This document shows positions 15,987 to 21,603 of a DNA stretch of 23,696 nucleotides, piece after piece. A program made the position numbers and the translations under genes. The stretch comes from a virus. The DNA lies in the IMG/VR virus record IMGVR_UViG_3300005823_000014, positions 1-23,696 of that record; one strand, given 5' to 3'. The first letter of the stretch is position 1; each line of letters starts with the position of its first letter. Below the pieces are notes generated by a model. It worked only from the letters and a program-made list of their open reading frames with translations, was not told the DNA's origin and searched no databases.

Positions 15987-17273
15987 TTATGTTACTGAAC
16001 CGCCAGATTCAACGATTTCCAGCCATTCCGGTCGATAGATCTGCATCTTGAGGAAACCTCTCCATCCATATCTCTGGACCATCTGTAGGTCGTCGATCTT
16101 TGGTGGCATTGTTGGGTGTGGGCGTTCGCCAACACCGTACACAACAGCCGGTCCACCCATGAAGATGGATGCGCTGATGTCAACGCCGTTTACTACGTAA
16201 GCGCCTGCATCGTGAGGCTTTAGGAGCGGCTTATCAAAGGACAGCGTATTGGCTGTTCCTGAGTCTACCGCAACGATTCGACGTGTTTCTTGGGTACCAT
16301 CTGATTCCTCAGGTGGGTGCCCGCCAGCACCGTCATCGCCACCTACGCAGATTGTTACTACATCACCCACTGAGAACCCAGTGCTGTCGGTTACTTCGAT
16401 GTAGCCTGTTGCGCCAGACTGACCTACTGTATACACAGTGTCAACGGTCGCCGAAGCGCCTTGGCCAACAACGGTATCTCCGCCAGTTGGGATTGTAGTT
16501 TCAAGTGCTACTGTTCCGTGGTTGAAGAGTTTTAGACGGTTAGTTCGAATGAAACGAACGCCGGCCCACATGCCTGCTTCAGCAGTGAACTTGCGTCCCG
16601 TTTGTTCGTACTCTTGGAGTTCTAGCCAATCTGAATCAGCATCGGTTCGAATGTCATAGATTACACGAGGGGTTGTTGCACATACAACAACTTGACCTGG
16701 GCTGTCGGCTACCTGTACCACGCCGGGGATTTCTCGTTCCTCGAGGTGAACTCGTACAAGTTCGGCTAGGTCTGGATCGAAGACGTCGACTTGTGCGACA
16801 TCGAATCGATCGGTGCTTGCTGTTCCGGTGAAGATCTTGTAGCGGTCATCAACAGAGAGGAAAGCGTTTCGAGCAAGAATGTCCAGGTAGTCTACCTGGT
16901 TCTGTCCTAGCTTTCCCTTGACTAGACCACGAAGGTCTCCGTTATTCCAGAAGTTTACTAGCTCATTGTAGTCAGAGATCTTGAGCACGTCACCGTGAAT
17001 CTCAAGACCAATCTGAACTGTCCGGCTGTCCAGGTACGAACCTGTTAGCCAGATTCCGGTCTCGGAAAGAGCATTGTAGTTCGGGTCGGTATCATATACT
17101 TCTGAGAAGATAATGGTACCGGTGTCACGTGCGCGAAAGTCTTCCTTCATTGTTGTAAATGGAACAAGGATTGACTTCGTTCGCAGTGTTTCAAGGAGCA
17201 TTTGTTCGTAATAGTCACGCTGCCCACTTGGGTGGGTCGTTGACCACATTGCTCCGGTTTCGTATACAGCCAT
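15987..17273 (-). CDS. Major capsid protein with an inserted beta domain
   Basis: This 428-residue capsid shell protein is encoded just after the scaffold. It has a long N-terminal segment with Tyr-Tyr-Glu-Gln-Met-Leu-Leu-Glu-Thr-Leu-Arg, then Phe-Ser-Glu-Val-Tyr-Asp-Thr-Asp-Pro-Asn-Tyr and Leu-Glu-Ile-His-Gly-Asp-Val-Leu-Lys-Ile-Ser-Asp-Tyr (near 56-66 and 90-102), which is the order I associate with N4 gp56-type HK97-fold capsid proteins. The helix around 115-140 and the segment Arg-Val-Ile-Tyr-Asp-Ile-Arg (203-209) continue that pattern. Residues about 265-362 do not belong to the basic fold: they have a Gly-Tyr-Ile-Glu-Val-Thr-Asp-Ser-Thr-Gly-Phe / Gly-Asp-Val-Val-Thr-Ile motif and a final Thr-Leu-Ser-Phe-Asp-Lys strand, as in small beta modules added to virion proteins, perhaps exposed on the capsid surface. 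The start has AAGGAG 9-10 bases upstream, inside a predicted hairpin. Confidence 0.88.
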   Translation of the reverse strand: MAVYETGAMWSTTHPSGQRDYYEQMLLETLRTKSILVPFTTMKEDFRARDTGTIIFSEVYDTDPNYNALSETGIWLTGSYLDSRTVQIGLEIHGDVLKISDYNELVNFWNNGDLRGLVKGKLGQNQVDYLDILARNAFLSVDDRYKIFTGTASTDRFDVAQVDVFDPDLAELVRVHLEEREIPGVVQVADSPGQVVVCATTPRVIYDIRTDADSDWLELQEYEQTGRKFTAEAGMWAGVRFIRTNRLKLFNHGTVALETTIPTGGDTVVGQGASATVDTVYTVGQSGATGYIEVTDSTGFSVGDVVTICVGGDDGAGGHPPEESDGTQETRRIVAVDSGTANTLSFDKPLLKPHDAGAYVVNGVDISASIFMGGPAVVYGVGERPHPTMPPKIDDLQMVQRYGWRGFLKMQIYRPEWLEIVESGGSVT

Positions 17274-17275
17274 TG

Positions 17276-17304
17276 CGGCTTCTCCTTAGATAGGAGCAGA
17301 GCCG
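17276..17304 (-). promoter_or_regulatory. Hairpin that includes the capsid gene's ribosome binding site
   Basis: The gap between scaffold stop and capsid start reads as two paired 5-base arms: CGGCT with AGCCG, and CTCCT with AGGAG, around an ATCTA loop, with a small internal mismatch (three bases against one). The AAGGAG Shine-Dalgarno of the capsid gene forms the 3' inner arm. The hairpin starts one base after the scaffold stop and ends two bases before the capsid ATG, so in the folded form the site would be hidden. Confidence 0.55.
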
Positions 17305-17305
17305 A

Positions 17306-18007
17306 TTAGCCTTGTTTAGACGGGTCGTTCTTCTGTCGCCAGTCCCACCATTTGTCAAATAGCACAGTGCGCTTGGTTTGATCTGGTTCGGCTTCGATGG
17401 ATGCTGTCCATGCCTCATTAGTAGCAGGTAGGACCTCTCCAGGTGCCGGTGTTGGCGAGACGGCGGGAGTAATACCCGAAAGCAGGCTTTTCTCTCGCTC
17501 CTGAACTCGCTTTTCGGAGAACCCAAGGATATCTTCCATGGCCTTTTTTTGCAGAGCTTCGTCATCGAAAGTCGGAATAGTGTCGATAATCTCAACAAGC
17601 TCGGGATGTCCAAGCTCTTTCGCTATCTCAATCTTTCGCATCATGCTCTTCAGAGTTGCGGCCTCGGCCTCAATCGTAGTTTTCTCCAGTAAAGCAGCTT
17701 CAAGTTTCTTGTCCCGCTCACCGTACCCAGCCTGAGCTTCTGCGTCCTTGACCGCCTGTTGCGTCTTGAGTTGCTCGAGTTGAGAATTCAAGGCCGCCGC
17801 TTCTTGGTCTTTAGAGCGTAGCTCTTCTGTGAGCGTCTGTATCTTTTGTATCGCCCCGGTAAATCGCTTCTGTTCCACCATGGGTTCAGAAGGATCGTCC
17901 GTCTTGGGCGGGTCCTGAGGGGTAGGCTCAGGGGGAGGTGACGCTGGTTCCGGAACAATAGGATCCGGAGCAGGTGCTTCATCTCCCGGCTTAATTTGAT
18001 CGGACAT
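17306..18007 (-). CDS. Capsid scaffolding protein
   Basis: This 233-residue protein lies just before the capsid gene, as scaffolds do. Residues 1-42 are disordered and rich in Pro, Glu and Asp. From about 45 to 135 there is a strongly helical, coiled-coil region with alternating Glu, Lys, Gln, Leu and Ala (for example Leu-Thr-Glu-Glu-Leu-Arg-Ser-Lys-Asp-Gln). A second charged helical part (about 138-180) is followed by a Pro/Ala/Thr hinge and a C-terminal Trp-rich helix (Phe-Asp-Lys-Trp-Trp-Asp-Trp-Arg, near 217-224) that may be the capsid-binding end, as the C-terminal helices of other scaffolds are. The protein would direct procapsid assembly and then leave or be cleaved. No protease domain is visible within it, and no separate prohead protease gene is seen, so how scaffold is removed is unclear. 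AAGGAGG precedes the start. Confidence 0.72.
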   Translation of the reverse strand: MSDQIKPGDEAPAPDPIVPEPASPPPEPTPQDPPKTDDPSEPMVEQKRFTGAIQKIQTLTEELRSKDQEAAALNSQLEQLKTQQAVKDAEAQAGYGERDKKLEAALLEKTTIEAEAATLKSMMRKIEIAKELGHPELVEIIDTIPTFDDEALQKKAMEDILGFSEKRVQEREKSLLSGITPAVSPTPAPGEVLPATNEAWTASIEAEPDQTKRTVLFDKWWDWRQKNDPSKQG

Positions 18008-18025
18008 TAATGCCTCCTTGCATTA
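18008..18025 (-). promoter_or_regulatory. Stem-loop presenting the scaffold gene's ribosome binding site
   Basis: The minus strand reads TAATGC, AAGGAG, GCATTA, directly followed by the scaffold ATG. The two 6-base arms are perfectly complementary and the Shine-Dalgarno AAGGAG is exactly the 6-base loop. A site displayed in a small loop beside the start codon could raise translation or serve as a binding target for a regulator. The stem is short, mostly A-T, so stability is modest. Confidence 0.5.
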
Positions 18026-18032
18026 GTTAGGC

Positions 18033-18233
18033 TTATGAAGCCAGTAGTCCTACGGCTCGAAGTGCTGCTAGTATAGCATCTACTTTGTCGCTGATGGCTT
18101 GCGCCTCAGCGGCATCCGGACCACCAGTCGAAATGGTTTGGTCCAGATCAGCAATCGCTGGAATACTAAACTCGAGCTCCTTACGCTCGTTTTCGTTTAG
18201 TCGCCCAAAGGGAGTTTTTGATGCTTGTGACAT
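18033..18233 (-). CDS. Small head-associated protein, possible head fibre/decoration
   Basis: This is a 66-residue protein. An upstream ATG at 18296 is open in the same frame, but it would overlap the phosphoesterase gene by more than 50 bases without a ribosome binding site. The ATG at 18233 is preceded by TAAGGAGCGCCAT, in which the TAA is the phosphoesterase stop, so 18233 is preferred. The protein has a polar N-terminal part and ends in a helix, Val-Asp-Ala-Ile-Leu-Ala-Ala-Leu-Arg-Ala-Val-Gly-Leu-Leu-Ala, which resembles the C-terminal helix ('LLAALRAAGLLA'-like) found in phage head fibre/decoration proteins and small capsid-neighbour proteins. Its position beside scaffold and capsid agrees with a role on the head, but function is inferred only from that. 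Confidence 0.65.
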   Translation of the reverse strand: MSQASKTPFGRLNENERKELEFSIPAIADLDQTISTGGPDAAEAQAISDKVDAILAALRAVGLLAS

Positions 18234-18243
18234 ATGGCGCTCC

Positions 18244-19029
18244 TTAGGCCGTGTAGATGGAGTCACGCCAAATGGCGCGCTTCTGGCCACCGTCATTAAA
18301 GAACGGTATAGCCTCTACTTGAATAAGTGTACCATAAATTGTCGCAAGTACAAGGCCTTGTTGCCAATTTGGACTATTTACGTACGATGGATCAGTATCA
18401 CACAAACAGAAGCATTCGAAGGCCCTGGCCACGCCATTGCGCGTGTTGGCATAGTGCACTCCACCTCTGTGGGTATGGCCGGTGAAGAGAGTTGGAACTT
18501 GGTAAAACTCTTTCTCCATCTCTCCACGAGCAGTGTAGGCACTGTGCTTTCGTATCACAGTACCATGTTTGATAACCAACGGGCCAATCTCTAGCTCCGA
18601 TTGTCCATAGTTTTCGCCGATGACTCTCTCCTCGCACTCAATATTCAGATAGCGGAATCCAAGAAGATTGTTTAGGCTTAATACCTCGAGCCCAGCCATT
18701 TCTGGATGGCGCCAAATGTAACGACGCAATCTATCTTCGTGATTGCCCGGAATAAAGAATCTTCGGGCGTCGGGAGCTGCAGAGATCCAATCTCGCATCC
18801 CGCTTCTCCAAGAGTCAATCTCCGTCTGGAGATTAAAGGCACGCTTGGGATCTTTGTCAAACTTGCTGATAGAGTAAAAGTCTATAGCATCCGAACCACA
18901 AACCAGTAGATCAGGCGAAAAGTCCCGCGTGATCTGTAGCGCTATGTGACGTGCTGCTTCGTCCTGAAATGGATAGTGCTCGTCAGTTGGAAACGCTACT
19001 TTGTAACCCTCTGTGGGGTTGATAATCAT
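18244..19029 (-). CDS. Calcineurin-like metallophosphoesterase
   Basis: This 261-residue protein has the complete set of metal-ligand motifs of the calcineurin-like phosphoesterase family: Asp16-x-His18 (Thr-Asp-Glu-His), Asp47-x-x-Asp50 in Gly-Ser-Asp-Ala-Ile-Asp (the classic form is Gly-Asp-x-x-Asp, here with one Ser between), Gly95-Asn96-His97-Glu98-Asp99, Lys154-His155-Gly156 and Gly184-His185-Thr186-His187. These would hold two metal ions and cleave phosphoesters; the substrate cannot be read from the sequence. It starts inside the portal stop (ATGA overlap) and is followed at once by the 66-residue head protein, so it is co-expressed with head genes. A DNA or nucleotide role, or removal of a phosphate signal, is possible. 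No signal peptide is seen, so it should act in the cytoplasm. The phosphoesterase identity is strong; why it is encoded between portal and scaffold is not known. Confidence 0.88.
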   Translation of the reverse strand: MIINPTEGYKVAFPTDEHYPFQDEAARHIALQITRDFSPDLLVCGSDAIDFYSISKFDKDPKRAFNLQTEIDSWRSGMRDWISAAPDARRFFIPGNHEDRLRRYIWRHPEMAGLEVLSLNNLLGFRYLNIECEERVIGENYGQSELEIGPLVIKHGTVIRKHSAYTARGEMEKEFYQVPTLFTGHTHRGGVHYANTRNGVARAFECFCLCDTDPSYVNSPNWQQGLVLATIYGTLIQVEAIPFFNDGGQKRAIWRDSIYTA

Positions 19030-20522
19030 ACTGCCTCCGCCTTCGAAGGAGTACCTTGCTGAGTAGTTTCTATCAGAAACTCTTTCATATCCGGATCCTG
19101 AATCATTGTCATGATCCGTTCTACTTCAGCTGGGCCACGACCCAAAAGCACCTGAGCTGTATCCAGGGAGATCGCGGGAGGCCTGCAAGCGAGTAGCTTA
19201 ACCACCTCGTCTACAAGAGCCTGTTGATCCTTCGGCATGAGTGGCCAAAAATCTGGAACGACCGTACCGTCCACTGAGCGTAGAATATCCCATTCCGAAA
19301 TGCCTGGGAACTTCTTCTGCTCGAAGATCTTCGCAGCAATGCGCATGATCCTCTTGAGACCGTTAGCCATATAGCCCCGACTTCTACGAGTTGCTCGTAG
19401 GAGCGGCCACATTCTAATTTCCAGAGTGCGGCCCGACCGCTGCCCTCCGCCAGTATCCTCACCAAAAGCAATTGGTGGAGCAAAGGCAGAAGTTCTTGAC
19501 CAGTCGTAGATGAATTCTACAAACTTGAAAGCAGGCTCGGGAACGGGATTTTGAGCTTCCAGCAACCCTACTGTTGGTGGTGGGTTATTGCCCAACACAC
19601 GCCCCAAATCCCAGAAGGACTCAGGACCGATAGGAAAGTTAGCGCCATTGAACGTTCTTGGCATATTGAATCCCCATCGAATCGGGTGGGCATTGTAATT
19701 GATAGCATCGCCTAGATCGGCGAGCCGCATATTTAATTCGTCCTGCACTGGCATGATCTCAGGTGTAATGGCGTCTCCCCAGTACTCATTCGATCGCAGG
19801 CGTGGTATATATACAAAGGGAACTATTCGCCATGGATTAAGGCCCGAGAATTCATCGATACGTCGGCCGTCAATCCTATTCTCGTATGTGGTAGGCGTCC
19901 AGTGCTCTACTCTCCACACCTCGTCCTTGTCTGGGCCAGGATCAAAGCCATACTTGGCCTTGCATTGTTCCTTGGTCATCTTAGTGGAAACATAAACTTC
20001 CAGGAGGGTGTCCGCGTCATCCGGATCCCATATAGGGAAGAATGAGTTGAGGTCGATTCTAGAGAGCTTGATATGTCCAGGATAAATGAGATCTGGCGCA
20101 ACCTTAATGGCAGTGCCGCCATATACTTCGCGGTCTACTGCGCACTGGTGCAGCATAGATTGTGCATTATTGTCCGTGAGGATCTGTGCCCATAGCTTCA
20201 CGGCCTCGGCGCCACTCTTGGACTCGTCCTCATCTTGTCGGATACGGAATCTGATGATGTCTTCTTCCCACTCGCCAAAAATAGCATCGGCCTGGGCAAA
20301 AGCCAGCAGTTTTACAAGGTTCACACCCACGGGATATAACAGGGGAGTTTGTTCAGATGTGTCGATTCCTGCCTCTAGTGGGACACGCTCTTCGAATATC
20401 GCACCGGTGAAATACCTACTGTACTGCAACCGCTGCATAGCGTGATATTCCCAAGAGTTCTGTTGAACGCCGCTAATATCGCCGAGGTCAGACCACTCAG
20501 GCCAGTGAACATAAGACGCCAT
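19026..20522 (-). CDS. Portal protein
   Basis: This 498-residue portal would form the dodecameric ring through which DNA enters and leaves the head and to which terminase and tail attach. It lies downstream of the large terminase and upstream of scaffold and capsid, as expected. Visible features of SPP1 gp6-like portals include an N-terminal Trp/Tyr-rich segment, a helix (Gly-Val-Asn-Leu-Val-Lys-Leu-Leu-Ala-Phe, 66-75), the Arg-Ile-Asp-Leu-Asn-Ser-Phe-Phe-Pro-Ile-Trp-Asp segment (155-166), a beta stretch near 205-240 ending in Pro-Phe-Val-Tyr-Ile-Pro-Arg, a stem/wing helix containing Asp-Glu-Leu-Asn-Met-Arg-Leu-Ala-Asp-Leu (261-270), and a long C-terminal helix (about 380-400). The length is normal. 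It starts a few bases after the 72-residue gene, with GAGGAG overlapping that gene's stop, and ends in an ATGA overlap with the phosphoesterase. Confidence 0.92.
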   Translation of the reverse strand: MASYVHWPEWSDLGDISGVQQNSWEYHAMQRLQYSRYFTGAIFEERVPLEAGIDTSEQTPLLYPVGVNLVKLLAFAQADAIFGEWEEDIIRFRIRQDEDESKSGAEAVKLWAQILTDNNAQSMLHQCAVDREVYGGTAIKVAPDLIYPGHIKLSRIDLNSFFPIWDPDDADTLLEVYVSTKMTKEQCKAKYGFDPGPDKDEVWRVEHWTPTTYENRIDGRRIDEFSGLNPWRIVPFVYIPRLRSNEYWGDAITPEIMPVQDELNMRLADLGDAINYNAHPIRWGFNMPRTFNGANFPIGPESFWDLGRVLGNNPPPTVGLLEAQNPVPEPAFKFVEFIYDWSRTSAFAPPIAFGEDTGGGQRSGRTLEIRMWPLLRATRRSRGYMANGLKRIMRIAAKIFEQKKFPGISEWDILRSVDGTVVPDFWPLMPKDQQALVDEVVKLLACRPPAISLDTAQVLLGRGPAEVERIMTMIQDPDMKEFLIETTQQGTPSKAEAV

Positions 20523-20525
20523 AGT

Positions 20526-20744
20526 TTACTCCTCGGATTCGTCGATCTTTTCAGATGACTTGCGTGAGAGTGTGCTCTTCTCCAGCAGAGGCTGGCGCAA
20601 TACCATCTTACTGCCCTCCATGTCGTAGCCGCCAATGGCGCGGACCATCATATTGCCACTCTTGAGCTTAAGAACTTGGAACATTGCTCCCTTAATAGCG
20701 AGCTGTTCATTCTCTTCGAACGTCAATTTCTTACTTTTAGCCAT
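20526..20744 (-). CDS. Small conserved-type protein of unknown function
   Basis: This is a 72-residue basic-then-acidic protein with no motif I recognise. It begins Met-Ala-Lys-Ser-Lys-Lys-Leu-Thr-Phe and has a central Gly-Asn-Met-Met-Val-Arg-Ala segment that could be a short beta strand, and the final Lys-Ile-Asp-Glu-Ser-Glu-Glu is likely disordered. Start support is good: CAGGAG lies before the ATG at 20744. It is the only small gene here that follows a real gap (58 bases), which also holds a promoter-like sequence, and it ends three bases before portal, whose Shine-Dalgarno overlaps its stop. It may assist packaging or portal assembly, but nothing in the sequence shows this. Confidence 0.7.
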   Translation of the reverse strand: MAKSKKLTFEENEQLAIKGAMFQVLKLKSGNMMVRAIGGYDMEGSKMVLRQPLLEKSTLSRKSSEKIDESEE

Positions 20745-20756
20745 GTCTAACTCCTG

Positions 20757-20785
20757 ATTATAGCCTGTCTGGGGCTAAAAAGCAA
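20757..20785 (-). promoter_or_regulatory. Promoter-like sequence upstream of the 72-residue gene and portal
   Basis: On the minus strand a perfect TATAAT (20757-20762) lies 17 bases after TTGCTT (20780-20785, three of six consensus bases). The spacer contains a 5-base inverted repeat, TAGCC and GGCTA (20761-20777), touching the -10 box. The expected start would fall near 20750, that is after the Shine-Dalgarno CAGGAG, leaving a six-base leader. It could act as a late/head promoter, or be a chance match. Confidence 0.28.
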
Positions 20786-20802
20786 CCATTAGCACCAGGG
20801 TA

Positions 20803-21120
20803 CTATTTGCGAGCCTCGCCGATAATATCAGCCAGTGGTGTTAAATCAACACCATTGTCTTCAAGGGCACATACGAGTAGTGGCGACAGAGCGCGTATGA
20901 CGGGCTCTCCTAAATCTTGCCCCATAAGATACTCAAGCGCATGAAGCATTTCATGCACAAGCACAACTGTGGCTATTTCCCCATCTGCCTGCTCGTGGAT
21001 CCGGATTCGCAGCTTATCACTTCTGCAGTCGCCCCATCTCTCATTGTCGAATCCATCTGTGTCTTGCGCATTGGTTATTTCAATACTGTAGTTGTATGGC
21101 CCAATCTTAACTGATGCCAT
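20803..21120 (-). CDS. HExxH putative zinc metalloprotease
   Basis: This 105-residue protein has the zinc-protease signature His56-Glu57-Met-Leu-His60 (Val-His-Glu-Met-Leu-His-Ala-Leu-Glu) in a predicted helix, and a possible third ligand, Glu72. An N-terminal beta part (Tyr-Ser-Ile-Glu-Ile, and Leu-Arg-Ile-Arg-Ile-His near 37-42) and a C-terminal helix with Ala-Leu-Ser-Pro-Leu-Leu agree with small phage HExxH proteins, in which similar short alpha/beta architecture precedes the motif. Target and role are not evident; it may process a virion protein, or be a non-protease that uses the fold. Its start overlaps the zinc-ribbon gene's stop (TAATG) with AAGG upstream. It is followed by a 58-base gap. 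Confidence 0.7.
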   Translation of the reverse strand: MASVKIGPYNYSIEITNAQDTDGFDNERWGDCRSDKLRIRIHEQADGEIATVVLVHEMLHALEYLMGQDLGEPVIRALSPLLVCALEDNGVDLTPLADIIGEARK

Positions 21121-21311
21121 TATGCCTTACCTCCGTTGTTTGCGATTTGATCGTGTCCGCACTTGGGACACTTTGTAACGCCTTCCTTGATCATACGGGC
21201 GCATTGGATGCATCCCACGTAAATTGTCTTTGACACGGCGTCTGCCAAAGAAGAGACGTAGTAAATTTTTCCATCTGCGTACATTCGAATTTTCCCCACC
21301 TGGTTCTCCAT
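21120..21311 (-). CDS. Zinc-ribbon miniprotein
   Basis: This 63-residue protein has two Cys-x-x-Cys pairs at 34/37 (Cys-Ile-Gln-Cys) and 48/51 (Cys-Pro-Lys-Cys-Gly), ten residues apart, which fits a single zinc ribbon. The N-terminal part (Val-Gly-Lys-Ile-Arg-Met-Tyr-Ala-Asp-Gly-Lys) is a likely small beta hairpin. Both ends are coupled to neighbours by one-base TAATG overlaps, which supports it as real despite its size. It may bind nucleic acid or another protein. A weak Shine-Dalgarno suggests that it relies on translation of the FmdB-like gene upstream. Confidence 0.72.
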   Translation of the reverse strand: MENQVGKIRMYADGKIYYVSSLADAVSKTIYVGCIQCARMIKEGVTKCPKCGHDQIANNGGKA

Positions 21312-21601
21312 TAGGTGAAGACTCTAACTTTGCGATCGTCGCCATGTCTGAGTTTTTCGTCATAGTACTCAACCTGCTCAGCTTCCGTTAGCTGGTATTC
21401 GGGGTCTGTGATTTCGTTGAGCCTCTTGTCCGTTTGCTGAAACCCGGACCCACGAAACGTTATGCTTGGAGCCACAAATACGCGGCCAAGCACTCCTTTG
21501 TAGCCACACTCCGGACATACTTTTGGGTGTGGATCCAGCATCGACTTTTCGACGTCGGAAACCTTATTACACTTAGGACAACGGTATGAATAAATAGACA
21601 T
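21311..21601 (-). CDS. FmdB-type zinc ribbon protein
   Basis: This 96-residue protein begins Met-Ser-Ile-Tyr-Ser-Tyr-Arg-Cys-Pro-Lys-Cys (Cys8, Cys11) with a second pair at Cys29 and Cys32 (Cys-Pro-Glu-Cys-Gly), followed by Gly-Arg-Val-Phe and Ile-Thr-Phe-Arg-Gly-Ser-Gly-Phe (47-54). That order of two Cys pairs plus the Phe-(Lys/Arg)-Gly-Ser-Gly-Phe block is the pattern of the FmdB zinc ribbon family. Members are often called regulatory, but their biochemical role is mostly unknown. The acidic C-terminal part (Thr-Glu-Ala-Glu-Gln-Val-Glu-Tyr-Tyr-Asp) is extra. The start follows the terminase with AGAAGG overlapping its stop codon. Family assignment is good; the part played in the phage is unknown. 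Confidence 0.82.
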   Translation of the reverse strand: MSIYSYRCPKCNKVSDVEKSMLDPHPKVCPECGYKGVLGRVFVAPSITFRGSGFQQTDKRLNEITDPEYQLTEAEQVEYYDEKLRHGDDRKVRVFT

Positions 21602-21603
21602 AG

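Noticed and set aside
18234-18296. Longer start for the 66-residue head protein
   Set aside because: It overlaps the phosphoesterase by over 50 bases and lacks a ribosome binding site, whereas 18233 has TAAGGAG at the right distance.
20761-20777. Terminator before portal
   Set aside because: The stem is only 5 bases and the T run lies before, not after, it on the minus strand.
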